Shown here: piece by piece, positions 31,248-41,243 of the stretch
Numbering within the stretch: position 1 is the first letter of the stretch
How the letters are laid out: each line of letters starts with the position of its first letter
Source of the DNA: Streptomyces lucensis JCM 4490
GTDB lineage: Bacteria; Actinomycetota; Actinomycetes; Streptomycetales; Streptomycetaceae
Reading direction: 5' to 3'
Assembly (NCBI RefSeq): GCF_014650035.1
Contig: NZ_BMUE01000015.1
Coordinates: 1-64,000, forward strand
DNA length: 64,000 nt
Notes under the pieces: model-generated
What the model was told of the DNA's origin: nothing
The model's database searches: none
What the model saw: the letters and a program-made list of their open reading frames with translations, nothing else
Program-made: the position numbers and the translations under genes

Positions 31248-31814
31248 ATGATTGCCCCGGTCGTGCTTCAGGTGGCCGCGTCGCCGGCCTCCCCCGCTCT
31301 CGTTCTTCGCCCCTGGCGCATGGAGGACGTTGCCGCACTGGTCGAGGTGAGCCGGGATCGGGCACTGCGCCAGTGGGCGAGCTCTGTCGTGGACAACGAC
31401 GCCGACGGGACACGCTGGGTACAGGCTCAGCAGCAGGGCTGGGCAGCGGGGGACCGATTCGGCTTCGCCGTCCTTGAGGCACAACCCGGTTCACTTCGCG
31501 AACAGTTGGTGGGCAACGTGGTCCTCAAGGAAGTCACCTCCGGCAAACCGGCGGCCGAAGTGGGCTACTGGACCGCGGCGCAGGCTCGCGGGCGGGGAGT
31601 GGCCTCCCGTGCTTTGGAGGCACTCACTCGTTGGGCCTTCGACACCTTCGAAGGCGACGGGCTGGAGCGTCTCGAACTCCTGCACCAGGTGGACAACCTG
31701 GCATCGTGCCGGGTTGCGCAGAAGAGCCGCTACGACTTCGACACCGTCCTGCCCGCGGCACCGCCCTCCTTCCCCCGCGAGGGCCACCTGCACATACGGC
31801 GCGCGAGTGCCTGA
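31248..31814 (+). CDS. GNAT-family N-acetyltransferase (RimJ/RimL-like)
   Basis: 188 residues from ATG at 31248; upstream in-frame ATGs (31134, 31170, 31194) give extensions with no similarity. The fold is visible in LVLRPWRMEDVAALVEV (strand 1-helix 1), VGNVVLKEVTSGKPAAEVGY, and the acetyl-CoA pyrophosphate loop WTAAQARGRGVASRALEAL (about 117-135). The final strand is ELLHQVDNLASCRVAQKSRY. RimL-like enzymes acetylate N-terminal amines, antibiotics or amino acids; substrate unknown. Confidence 0.85.
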   Translation: MIAPVVLQVAASPASPALVLRPWRMEDVAALVEVSRDRALRQWASSVVDNDADGTRWVQAQQQGWAAGDRFGFAVLEAQPGSLREQLVGNVVLKEVTSGKPAAEVGYWTAAQARGRGVASRALEALTRWAFDTFEGDGLERLELLHQVDNLASCRVAQKSRYDFDTVLPAAPPSFPREGHLHIRRASA

Positions 31815-32151
31815 GATCCTCCCGGCTTCTGCGGATCGGCCGAGGCCGCTCACGCCGAGAGAGCCTCGGAGCGTTCGACGGCTCCCGCCCGACCCCTGCG
31901 AAGGCCGCGAAGCTCACCCTCGCCCACCTGCGCGCCGCCGGACGCGAGCACGACGACTGGCACACCGCTGCCCAGGGCCACCTGCTCAACCGCCTCCTCG
32001 GACAGCTCCACCACCGTCTCCGGACCTGGCAGCCGTTCAACAGACAGCGCGCCTCCGCGCCACTCCTTCCAGCGCCTGCATGACCCGCAAACCCACATTT
32101 CGGCGACGAGAACAACGGCGTTGCGAAGATCCACACTGCCGAAGCGCGAAC
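31815..32151. other. Non-coding stretch with a transposase-like remnant
   Basis: 337 bases between the two GNAT genes. A plus-strand frame between about 31885 and 32084 reads PAKAAKLTLAHLRAAGREHD then HLLNRLLGQLHHRLRTWQPF. This resembles the C-terminal end of IS110/IS116-type transposases (RLVGILHxCLxTxxPYDE), but the frame is broken and no ends or catalytic residues are present. The rest shows nothing. Confidence 0.35.
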
Positions 32152-32691
32152 TCATCTGGGGGGCGTGCCCGGGGCCCGCAGGCCGAGCCACTGATCAGCG
32201 TCCCAGGCCCGGAACCGCTCTGCTTCGGTGAATCCCAGCTTTGCCGCGAGGCGCATCGAGCGGGCGTTGACGGTCTGGGTGGCGAGCACCACCGGCTCAC
32301 CCGGAAGGGCGCCTTCGAGCCAGTCCAGTGCTGCCGCGCACGCTTCGGCGGCATATCCGAATCCCCACGCCCGCGGCAGGAACAGGTAGCCGAGATCGAT
32401 CTTCCCCACGGCCGAGGGGCAAACGTGCTCCGTTACTCTCCTGAGCAGAATCTGGCCGATCATCGTCCCGTCGAGATCGACAACGAAACTCCCGGTCCGA
32501 CGCCCGGGCACCTCGGGCATCTCGCCCTCGAGCTCGTCACGCGGACGGGGACCGCCGAGGTAGGTGTTCACCTCCGGCGACGCGTGCAGCTCGATGAACG
32601 CCGCACGGTCCCCGGCCTCGGGCTCACGCAGCACGAGCCTATCGGTCCTGATCGGTGCAGGCGGCCACGCAACGGGTCCGAGATCATTCAT
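32152..32691 (-). CDS. GNAT-family N-acetyltransferase
   Basis: 179 residues from ATG at 32691 (MNDLGPVAWPPAPIRTDRLV). Family marks: TDRLVLREPEAGDRAAFIEL, then IGQILLRRV, and the acetyl-CoA loop FLPRAWGFGYAAEACAAALDWL (about residues 103-124), with the closing NARSMRLAAKLGFTEAERF. This is the RimJ/RimL subclass. The ribosome site is weak, and the gene is tail-to-tail with the transposase-like remnant; it has no obvious partner. Confidence 0.87.
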   Translation of the reverse strand: MNDLGPVAWPPAPIRTDRLVLREPEAGDRAAFIELHASPEVNTYLGGPRPRDELEGEMPEVPGRRTGSFVVDLDGTMIGQILLRRVTEHVCPSAVGKIDLGYLFLPRAWGFGYAAEACAAALDWLEGALPGEPVVLATQTVNARSMRLAAKLGFTEAERFRAWDADQWLGLRAPGTPPR

Positions 32692-32827
32692 GGCGGCCAG
32701 CCAATCAGCGGCCTCAGTAGCGATCAAGACTCGCGGCCCCTCTTGACGTCTTATCCCCCTGAGAAGTCTGCCCAAAGAAAGACATGGTGACTGTCGCGGC
32801 GGGGACGCTGCTCCACGCCCCGACGCG

Positions 32828-32864
32828 CCGGGCGGCGGCCGACATGGTGTCGGCCGCCGCCCGG
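32828..32864 (-). terminator. Perfect 17-pair hairpin after the L,D-transpeptidase gene
   Basis: CCGGGCGGCGGCCGACA (32828-32844) and TGTCGGCCGCCGCCCGG (32848-32864) are perfectly complementary with a three-base loop. It lies 43 bases after the stop of the minus-strand L,D-transpeptidase. There is no T-run; such hairpins act as terminators in Streptomyces. Confidence 0.8.
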
Positions 32865-32906
32865 CGGAGGAAACGCACGTCCAGGTGCCTGGGACGCGGC
32901 CCGGCG

Positions 32907-34181
32907 TCAGTTCGTCGTGCTGCCCGCGACCCACTCGCTCCACGGCATGTTCCAGTCGCTGAGGCCGTTGTCCGGGGCCAGCGTGGTCTTGTCGTCGGAG
33001 TTCTTGACGATCACGACGTCACCGATCATCGAGTGGTCGAAGAACCACGCGGCGGGCTGCTTGGCGTCGCCGCCGCCCCTGACGTCCTTGAGGCCCACGC
33101 AGCCGTGGCTCGTGTTGACCTTGCCGAAGATGCGGTCGGCGCCCCAGTAGTTGCCGTGGATGAACGTGCCCGAGTCGGACAGGCGCATGGCGTGCGGTAC
33201 GGCGGCGATGTCGTACGAGGGCTTGCCGTCCTTCTCCGTGAGGTTGACGCTCGCGGCGCTCATGCGGATGTGCCGGAACTTCTCGGAGATGACCATCCGG
33301 CCGTTGTACGTCGGGTGCTCGGGGCTGCCGGACGAGATCGGGATGGTCTTGATCGTCTTGCCGTTCCGCACGACGGTCATCCGCTTCGTCTTGGCGTCGA
33401 CCGTGCTGATCTGGCTCCGGCCGACCTTGAAGGTGACCGTCTTCTGGACACCGCCGGCGTTCAGCCCGACGGTGACGGTGGAACCGGGCTTCCAGTAGGT
33501 CTCGGGGCGGAAGTCCAGGCGGCCGTCGTTGAGCCAGTGGCCGACGACCCGCTGGCCGCTGCTGGAGCTGACCTGGATCTGCGACTGGACGGCGGCCTTG
33601 TCGGTGATCGCCTTGTCGAAGGTGACCGTCACCGGCATGCCCACGCCGACGGTGGAGCCGTCCTGGGGAGAGACGTGCCCGATGAAGTCGTTGGCCGGGG
33701 AGACCGTGGTGATCGTGGCGTTCTCGTGGGCGGCGCGGCCCTTGGCGTCGTGGGCCTCTGCGGCGATCTGGTACCTGGTGGCCCGCTTGAGCGGGCTGTC
33801 CGGCTTCCACGAGGTGCCGTCCGCGGACCGGGTGCCCGGAATCTCGGCGCCGGTCGCGACGGCGGTCATGGTGACCTTGGTGAGCTTACCGTTACTGACG
33901 GTGACCCTGACGGGGTCGTGTGTCCCGACGTCGTGGGCGCCCCACCCGGGCGTGATCTTCACGTGGGCGTCGGAAACATCCTCGGCGCCCTGGGTGGCCT
34001 TGGCGGCATCGGCGGTCTGAGCGGCTGACGGCCGATCCGCCGGAGCAGGCGTCTGACCTGCGGCGCCGCTGCCACCCGTGGCGGCGTCGCTCGTGCCGCC
34101 GAGGGCCGTGACCGCGAGCACGCCGCCGAGTACGCCGGCCGCGGCCACCATCCTGGTGTGTCGTTTGCGTGCCGTGATCAA
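32907..34181 (-). CDS. Secreted L,D-transpeptidase with Ig-like domains
   Basis: 424 residues from TTG at 34181 with GGGAGAAG upstream. A basic n-region and core MVAAAGVLGGVLAVTALGG form the signal; there is no lipobox Cys. Two Ig-like domains follow (about residues 70-165 and 165-260; VSPQDGSTVGVGMPVTVTFD starts the second). The YkuD domain is C-terminal, with IHGNYWGAD and the catalytic SHGCVGLKDV (Cys near 373). The order matches mycobacterial Ldt(Mt)2-like proteins. It forms 3-3 cross-links in peptidoglycan, or attaches proteins to it, outside the membrane. A 17-pair hairpin follows. Confidence 0.93.
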   Translation of the reverse strand: MITARKRHTRMVAAAGVLGGVLAVTALGGTSDAATGGSGAAGQTPAPADRPSAAQTADAAKATQGAEDVSDAHVKITPGWGAHDVGTHDPVRVTVSNGKLTKVTMTAVATGAEIPGTRSADGTSWKPDSPLKRATRYQIAAEAHDAKGRAAHENATITTVSPANDFIGHVSPQDGSTVGVGMPVTVTFDKAITDKAAVQSQIQVSSSSGQRVVGHWLNDGRLDFRPETYWKPGSTVTVGLNAGGVQKTVTFKVGRSQISTVDAKTKRMTVVRNGKTIKTIPISSGSPEHPTYNGRMVISEKFRHIRMSAASVNLTEKDGKPSYDIAAVPHAMRLSDSGTFIHGNYWGADRIFGKVNTSHGCVGLKDVRGGGDAKQPAAWFFDHSMIGDVVIVKNSDDKTTLAPDNGLSDWNMPWSEWVAGSTTN

Positions 34182-34557
34182 ACGCTTCTCCCTGCCCTTG
34201 GTTCGTGCATGGCCTCAGATGGTTGCCTTGGGAACACAACCGTCCCTTCCCATCCTTTATACGCATTCGGGCTGTCCAAATGGGGCAATAGTGGCGAAGG
34301 CCACCAGTCGTCGAGCGCGTGACCGTCAGGCCTCGGCGCGTGTGACGCGATCGGAAAAGGTCCCGGGCTGACAGGCCCTGTCAGCGGCGCCGAGCCGGGA
34401 CCGTTCGGCCCTATGGGCACCCCCTCCCCATGCGGTGATCTTGGGGCGGCGGCCGGGAGGGGCCGGGTCCTTGTTGCAGCCTGCGCGCTTCCGGGCTCGT
34501 CGTCGTGTCGATGAGTCGACGAGTCGTTGTACGAGTGGATCGGGAGGGCACCGTCCG
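34182..34557. other. Divergent promoter region of the L,D-transpeptidase and ctaD genes
   Basis: 376 bases without a gene. On the minus strand, TATAAA near 34257 is a candidate -10 for the L,D-transpeptidase, leaving a leader of about 70 bases that contains the small hairpin GGTTG/CAACC. On the plus side, CTCGTCG (34496-34502) and CGACGAG (34517-34523) form a seven-pair stem 35 bases before the ctaD start. No riboswitch could be recognised with confidence. Confidence 0.45.
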
Positions 34558-36318
34558 GTGGACGAGGTGCGGATACAACAGGGATCGGCAGGGGGGCCGG
34601 GCGGGCCGGACAGCGGGGTCGAGGACGCCGGTGACGAGGCGGTGGCCGGGCCGGCGCGCCGGGTCGCGCGGCCGGTGTGGGTGGAGTGGGCGACCACCAC
34701 GGACCACAAGAGGATCGGGACGCTCTATCTCGTCACCGCCTTCGTCTTCTTCATCGTCGGCGGCGTGATGGCGCTGCTGATGCGGGCCGAGCTCGCCCGG
34801 CCCGGGCTGCAGATCATGTCGAACGAGCAGTTCAACCAGGCGTTCACCATGCACGGCTCGATCATGCTGCTGATGTTCGCGATGCCGCTGTTCACCGGCT
34901 TCGCGAACTGGATCATGCCGCTGCAGATCGGCGCCCCCGACGTGGCCTTCCCCCGGCTGAACATGCTCGCCTACTGGCTGTTCCTGTTCGGCTCGTCGAT
35001 CGCCGCGTTCGGGTTCCTCACCCCGGGCGGGGCCGCCGACTTCGGGTGGTTCCTGTACGCGCCGCTGTCGGACGCCGTGCATTCGCCCGGGCTCGGCGCC
35101 GACCTGTGGATCATGGGCGTGGCCCTGTCCGGCTTCGGCAGCATCCTGGGCGCCGTCAACTTCATCACCACGATCATCTGCATGCGCGCGCCCGGCATGA
35201 CCATGTTCCGCATGCCGATCTTCACCTGGAACGTGCTGCTGACCGCACTCCTGGTCCTGATCGTCTTCCCCGTGCTGGCGGCGGCGCTGTTCGCGCTGGA
35301 GATGGACCGCAAGTTCGGCAGTCACGTCTTCGACTCCGCCAACGGCGGCGCGCTGCTGTGGCAGCACCTGTTCTGGTTCTTCGGTCACCCCGAGGTGTAC
35401 ATCCTGGCGTTGCCGTTCTTCGGGATCGTCTCCGAGGTGATCCCCGTGTTCGCGCGCAAGCCGATGTTCGGCTACGCGGGTCTGATCGGTGCGACCATCG
35501 CCATCGCCGGTCTGTCGGTGACCGTGTGGGCCCACCACATGTACGTCACCGGCGGCGTGCTGCTGCCGTTCTTCTCCTTCATGACGTTCCTGATCGCCGT
35601 GCCGACCGGGGTGAAGTTCTTCAACTGGATCGGCACGATGTGGAAGGGCTCGCTGTCCTTCGAGACGCCGATGCTGTGGACGGTGGGCTTCCTCATCACC
35701 TTCCTCTTCGGTGGGCTGACCGGCGTCATCCTGGCCTCACCGCCGATGGACTTCCACCTCTCGGACTCGTACTTCGTGGTGGCGCACTTCCACTACACGG
35801 TGTTCGGCACGGTCGTGTACGCGATGTTCGCCGGATTCCACTTCTGGTGGCCCAAGTTCACCGGCAGGATGCTCGACGAGCGGCTGGGGAAGATCACTTT
35901 CTGGACCCTCACCGCCGGCTTCCACCTGACGTTCCTGGTGCAGCACTGGCTGGGTGCCGAGGGCATGCCGCGCCGGTACGCGGACTACCTGGCGGCCGAC
36001 GGCTTCACCGCGCTGAACACGGTCTCGACCATCGGCTCGTTCCTGCTCGGCCTGTCGCTGCTGCCGTTCTTCTACAACGTCTGGAAGACGGCCAGGTACG
36101 GCGAGCCGGTCGGCGTGGACGACCCGTGGGGCTACGGCCGTTCGCTGGAGTGGGCGACCTCCTGCCCGCCGCCGCGGCACAACTTCGTAGCCCTGCCGCG
36201 GATCCGCAGCGAATCTCCCGCGTTCGACCTGCACCACCCCGAGATCGCCGCGCTCGAACACGAGACGGGCGCGGCCGTGGCGGCCGCGGGTTCCGCCGGT
36301 CCGGAAGCGGTGAGGTAG
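34558..36318 (+). CDS. ctaD: Cytochrome c oxidase (aa3-type) subunit I, stand-alone paralogue
   Basis: 586 residues from GTG at 34558 (GGGAGGG nine bases upstream). Twelve membrane helices are seen. Redox ligands: His in FTMHGSIMLL (haem a), the CuB His-Tyr motif in WFFGHPEVYIL, the His pair in VWAHHMYVTG, and HFHYTVFG for both haems. The N-terminal 40 residues are a Gly/Pro-rich extension. The usual partners (ctaC, ctaE, ctaF) are not next to it, so it is probably a second copy used under other conditions. The next gene encodes a small membrane protein that may be its accessory subunit. Confidence 0.93.
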   Translation: MDEVRIQQGSAGGPGGPDSGVEDAGDEAVAGPARRVARPVWVEWATTTDHKRIGTLYLVTAFVFFIVGGVMALLMRAELARPGLQIMSNEQFNQAFTMHGSIMLLMFAMPLFTGFANWIMPLQIGAPDVAFPRLNMLAYWLFLFGSSIAAFGFLTPGGAADFGWFLYAPLSDAVHSPGLGADLWIMGVALSGFGSILGAVNFITTIICMRAPGMTMFRMPIFTWNVLLTALLVLIVFPVLAAALFALEMDRKFGSHVFDSANGGALLWQHLFWFFGHPEVYILALPFFGIVSEVIPVFARKPMFGYAGLIGATIAIAGLSVTVWAHHMYVTGGVLLPFFSFMTFLIAVPTGVKFFNWIGTMWKGSLSFETPMLWTVGFLITFLFGGLTGVILASPPMDFHLSDSYFVVAHFHYTVFGTVVYAMFAGFHFWWPKFTGRMLDERLGKITFWTLTAGFHLTFLVQHWLGAEGMPRRYADYLAADGFTALNTVSTIGSFLLGLSLLPFFYNVWKTARYGEPVGVDDPWGYGRSLEWATSCPPPRHNFVALPRIRSESPAFDLHHPEIAALEHETGAAVAAAGSAGPEAVR

Positions 36319-36321
36319 GCC

Positions 36322-36936
36322 GTGCCGCACGCCGTCGCCGCGCTGGGAGCCGCGGCCCTGACCGCCGCCGGGAGCGTCTGGTACCTGCCCGCCCTCGCCG
36401 ACCTGCGGGCCGGCGCCGACCGGCCCGAGTCGCGGCGCGTCGCGGCGGCGGCCTGCCTGACCGGCTGGGCCGGTGTCGGCTCCCTGGCCGTGCTGCTGCT
36501 CGCGGCCGAAGGGTGGCGGGTGCCCGGTGCGGCGGCCGTGGTGGGTGCGGCCGCCACGGCCGTACTGCGTCTGGACGCCGCCGTGAGGCGCCGGCGGGAG
36601 GTGCGGGAGACCGCGCGCGGCTGGGCGCGGCTCGGCCATGCGCCCAGCCCGGCCGCTCCGGGCCCCGCCCGGCACGCCGTCGCCGCGGTGGTGGGCGCGG
36701 GGGTGGTCGTCTCGGTGGTCCTCGCGGCTTCGTACGTCGTCGCCGGGTGGACGAGCGGCGGGTTCTGGGCGGCCGCCGCCGCTCCGGGCGTCGTCACGGG
36801 CCTGTCCCTCATCGCGGCGGTGGTGTACGGCCGGATGACCCGTCGCCCCGCGACGGCCGTCGGCAGTGGAGGGCAGCGGCATCAGCGGCGCGTGGGCGGT
36901 CCCGGGGCGGGCCACGGGCGGGGCGGCGTCTCGTGA
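36322..36936 (+). CDS. Small membrane protein coupled to ctaD
   Basis: 204 residues from GTG at 36322, three bases after the ctaD stop. Four or five hydrophobic segments (AVAALGAAALTAAGSVWYLP, ACLTGWAGVGSLAVLLLAAE, AVVGAGVVVSVVLAASYVVA, GVVTGLSLIAAVVYG) are joined by Arg-rich loops, and the end is Gly/Arg-rich. No haem or copper ligands are obvious. Its position suggests an accessory subunit for this oxidase copy. I do not recognise a named family. Confidence 0.72.
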   Translation: MPHAVAALGAAALTAAGSVWYLPALADLRAGADRPESRRVAAAACLTGWAGVGSLAVLLLAAEGWRVPGAAAVVGAAATAVLRLDAAVRRRREVRETARGWARLGHAPSPAAPGPARHAVAAVVGAGVVVSVVLAASYVVAGWTSGGFWAAAAAPGVVTGLSLIAAVVYGRMTRRPATAVGSGGQRHQRRVGGPGAGHGRGGVS

Positions 36937-36938
36937 GC

Positions 36939-36961
36939 CGCCCCGCCCGCCGCCCGGGGCG
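36939..36961. terminator. Short hairpin between convergent genes
   Basis: CGCCCCG (36939-36945) pairs with CGGGGCG (36955-36961). It lies three bases after the membrane-protein stop and just before the stop of the convergent glucanase gene, so it could serve both. Confidence 0.45.
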
Positions 36962-36967
36962 TCCCGG

Positions 36968-38845
36968 TCAGCCCTTCTGTTCCACGCGCACCCAGTCCAC
37001 CTCGGCCTGCACTCCCCCGCCCGCGATCCTGTCCACGCTGGACTGCGGGAGCCCCCAGTAGGGGCTGGTCACCTTGTTCCAGCCGGCCGGGTAGGCGCCG
37101 CCCAGGGCGAGGTTCAGGATGACGTACTGGTCGTGGTCGTAGACCCACTGGCCCCGCGTCGATTCCAGCTTGTTGCGGGTCGTCTCCTGGACCGGGCGGT
37201 CGTCGACGTAGAAGCGCATGGCCGTCGGGGTCCACTCGACCGCGTACGTGTGCCACTGGTCCGCGGTGCCGCCGTTGGGGTACGTCTGGCGGGCGCCGAT
37301 GTTGCCGTCCGCCGAGTAGCCGGGGCCGTGGAGGGCCGAGCTGGTCCAGTCGCCGTAGCCGATGTTCTCCATGATGTCGGTCTCGCCGGAGGCCGGCCAG
37401 GAGACGGACGGGTCGTCGACGTCGCTGCCCAGCAGCCAGAAGGCGGGCCAGAAGCCGTCGCCCACCGGCAGCTTCATGCGGGCGCTGACCTTGCCGTACG
37501 TGAAGTCGAAGTGGGTGTTGGTGTCGATGCGGCCCGACGTGAAGTCGTAGGTGCCGCCGCCCGCCTTCGTGCACCCCTTGCAGTACTTCGCCTTCAGGAC
37601 CAGGCTGCCGTTCTGGGTGCGGATGTTGTCCGGGGAGTCGACGTAGGCCTGGGACTCGCCGTTGACCGGGCCCATTTCGGTGCCCGTGCGGACGACCCGC
37701 CATTTGGAGCGGTCGAGGGCCGCCCCGGTGAAGTCGTCGAAGAACGTGGTGCGGTAGGCGCCCTGCTGGTCGGCCGGCAGGGCCGGGTAGGCGGCGGAGG
37801 CGGAGCCGCCCGTGCCCCAGACCTGGAACTCGTACAGGGAGTAGCCGAACTGGGCGGTCGCGGGGGCCGGGTTGTAGAAGGAGCGGCGTTCCTTGCCGAG
37901 CATGCGGACGTAGCGGCCGGTCGCGGGCGTGGGCAGCTTGACCGTGTCGTGCAGGCCTGCCGCGTCGGACGGTGACTTGACGTCGGCGCGGCGGGCCGCG
38001 ATGTCCGCTGCCGACGGTTCGTGGACCGTGCGCCAGGTGCGGTTGTCGTCCGAGACCTGGAGGAGGTAGTCGACCGCGTACGCGGACTCCCAGTACAGGT
38101 CCACCGTGTCGATCGTCGACCGCGCGCCCAGGTCCACCGACACCCAGCGGTCGGCGTTCCAGTCGCTCGACCAGCGGGTGGTGTCGGCCTTCAGGTCGGC
38201 CGGCCAGCCGCCGTCCGTGACGAACGCCGGTGAATTCCCGGCGTGCTGGTAGTAGTTGGAGTACGCGGGGTGGTTCAGGGCGAGGTTGGTGCGGGTCGTC
38301 GACGCGGGGGCCGGTTCTCCGCCGTAGACCTTGAGGTTCCACAGGGAGTAGCCGTACGGCGTGGCGCGTTCCTGGCCGCGCAGGCGGACGTAGCGGCCGG
38401 TGACCTCCTGGGGGTATGTGTGGGCCGTGATGGAGCCTCCGGTGCCGGCGGTCTCCGTGTAGAAGGGGGTCCAGTCCGTGCCGTTCCTCGACGCCTCCAG
38501 GACGTAGCGCCTGCCGTAGGCGGCCTCCCAGTCGAGGACCACGCGGTCGATGCGGAGCACGGAGCCCAGGTCGACGCGGATCCAGGCGTCGTCGGCGAAG
38601 TTGCTGGACCAGCGGGTGGCTCCGTCGCCGTCGAAGGCGAGGCCGGGGGCGGTGCCGGAGTTCTCGCTGCCGGAGGCGGTGACCGCGGCCGGGTTCAGGG
38701 CGTACGCGGCGGCCGCGCGGTCGGTGTCCCAGCCGGCGGCGGCCGGGGCCGCGTGGGCGGGGGCGGCCGACAGCGGGCCGGAGGTCAGCAGGGCCGCGGT
38801 GGTCAGTGCGGCAGCGAGCAGGGTGCGCGGGGTACGGGATGGCAT
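36968..38845 (-). CDS. Secreted GH16 beta-glucanase with two F5/8-type carbohydrate-binding domains
   Basis: 625 residues from ATG at 38845 (GAGGAGAG upstream). Signal peptide residues 1-32 (cut after AHA). Two discoidin/CBM32-like domains follow, about 45-178 and 185-345; both contain the marks TRWSS and VDLG and end in a YSLW or YSLY motif. The GH16 catalytic domain spans about 360-625, with the E-x-D-x2-E motif G-E488-T-D490-I-M-E493. Likely substrate: beta-1,3-glucan (laminarin-like), acting outside the cell. The next genes upstream on the same strand encode a GH1 beta-glucosidase and a sugar importer, which fits stepwise use of the glucan. Confidence 0.93.
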   Translation of the reverse strand: MPSRTPRTLLAAALTTAALLTSGPLSAAPAHAAPAAAGWDTDRAAAAYALNPAAVTASGSENSGTAPGLAFDGDGATRWSSNFADDAWIRVDLGSVLRIDRVVLDWEAAYGRRYVLEASRNGTDWTPFYTETAGTGGSITAHTYPQEVTGRYVRLRGQERATPYGYSLWNLKVYGGEPAPASTTRTNLALNHPAYSNYYQHAGNSPAFVTDGGWPADLKADTTRWSSDWNADRWVSVDLGARSTIDTVDLYWESAYAVDYLLQVSDDNRTWRTVHEPSAADIAARRADVKSPSDAAGLHDTVKLPTPATGRYVRMLGKERRSFYNPAPATAQFGYSLYEFQVWGTGGSASAAYPALPADQQGAYRTTFFDDFTGAALDRSKWRVVRTGTEMGPVNGESQAYVDSPDNIRTQNGSLVLKAKYCKGCTKAGGGTYDFTSGRIDTNTHFDFTYGKVSARMKLPVGDGFWPAFWLLGSDVDDPSVSWPASGETDIMENIGYGDWTSSALHGPGYSADGNIGARQTYPNGGTADQWHTYAVEWTPTAMRFYVDDRPVQETTRNKLESTRGQWVYDHDQYVILNLALGGAYPAGWNKVTSPYWGLPQSSVDRIAGGGVQAEVDWVRVEQKG

Positions 38846-38937
38846 GCGGCTCTCCTCAGTGGGGGTGGGGAATCGCTGAGCTGTGTGATGTGCTCATGAC
38901 ACACACCGGGCACACAACGGGCCGGTCGCGTGCCGGA

Positions 38938-38973
38938 CCGGTGGGCGCGGGCTCCCGCACCCGCGCCCACCGG
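38938..38973 (-). terminator. Perfect 14-pair hairpin after the beta-glucosidase gene
   Basis: CCGGTGGGCGCGGG (38938-38951) pairs perfectly with CCCGCGCCCACCGG (38960-38973) around an eight-base loop. It lies 16 bases after the GH1 stop and separates the import operon from the glucanase gene, which therefore has its own promoter. Confidence 0.8.
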
Positions 38974-38988
38974 CGGTCCGGGCCGGAC

Positions 38989-40353
<1,365 letters not shown>

Positions 40354-40382
40354 GGAAGTCCCTTCGGGATACGGGGTGTGGG

Positions 40383-41243
40383 TCACTTGACGGCGCCCGC
40401 CGTCAGACCGGCGACGAGGTAGCGCTGCAGGAGGAGGAAGCCGGCCACCACGGGCACGCTGACCACCAGCGAGGCGGCCATGATCTGGTTCCAGTAGACG
40501 TCGTTGAGGGTGGAGTAGCCCTGCAGGCCCACGGCGAGGGTGCGCGTGGCGTCGTTGGTCATGACGGACGCGAAGAGCACTTCTCCCCACGCGGTCATGA
40601 AGGCGTAGACGGCGACCGCGACGATGCCGGGGACGGCTGCCGGTACGACGATCCGGAACAGGGCGCCGAGCGGGCCGCAGCCGTCCACCATGGCCGCCTC
40701 GTCCAGGTCGCGCGGCACCGAGTCGAAGTAGCCGATCAGCATCCAGATGGAGAACGGCAGCGAGAAGGTGAGGTAGGTGAGGATCAGGCCGCCCCGTGAG
40801 CCGAACAGGGCGATCCCCGTGGCGTTGCCGATGTTGACGTAGATCAGGAACAGCGGCAGCAGGAACAGGATGCCGGGGAACATCTGCGTCGACAGGACGG
40901 TCACCGTGAAGACCCGCTTGCCGCGGAACTCGTAGCGGCTGACGGCGTACGCGGCGAACACCGCGATGGCGACGGAGGCGATCGTCGCCGCGCCGGCCAC
41001 GATCAGCGAGTTCATGAAGTACCTGGCCAGCGGGACCGTCGACCAGATGTCGATGTACGGGCGGACGGTCAGGCCGCTGGGCAGCCAGCGGAACTTGCCG
41101 CTGACGTCGGCGAGCGGCTTCAGCGAGCTGGAGACCATCACGTACACCGGGACCAGGACGAACCCGGTGAGCAGGGTGAGGAAGACGCGGCGCGACCAGA
41201 CGAACGAACGCGGCGGTGCCAGTGCTGAGTCGGTCCTAGGCAT
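40383..41243 (-). CDS. Sugar ABC transporter permease (MalG-like)
   Basis: 286 residues from ATG at 41243, overlapping the previous permease end by eight bases. Six membrane helices; the cytoplasmic EAA loop that docks the ATPase is DLDEAAMVDGCGPLGALFRIVVP (about 187-209). The MalG-type N-terminal helix VFLTLLTGFVLVPVYVMVSS and end YLVAGLTAGAVK are typical. No ATPase is encoded in the operon; in Streptomyces the shared ATPase MsiK usually serves such importers. Confidence 0.93.
   Translation of the reverse strand: MPRTDSALAPPRSFVWSRRVFLTLLTGFVLVPVYVMVSSSLKPLADVSGKFRWLPSGLTVRPYIDIWSTVPLARYFMNSLIVAGAATIASVAIAVFAAYAVSRYEFRGKRVFTVTVLSTQMFPGILFLLPLFLIYVNIGNATGIALFGSRGGLILTYLTFSLPFSIWMLIGYFDSVPRDLDEAAMVDGCGPLGALFRIVVPAAVPGIVAVAVYAFMTAWGEVLFASVMTNDATRTLAVGLQGYSTLNDVYWNQIMAASLVVSVPVVAGFLLLQRYLVAGLTAGAVK

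Noticed and set aside
31885..32084. An intact IS110-type transposon
   Set aside because: Only a C-terminal-like fragment is visible, frames are broken, and no terminal sequences or catalytic residues are seen.
34182..34300. A c-di-AMP (ydaO-type) riboswitch in the leader of the L,D-transpeptidase gene
   Set aside because: Such switches precede cell-wall genes in actinobacteria and a small GGTTG/CAACC hairpin is present, but the conserved core could not be found.
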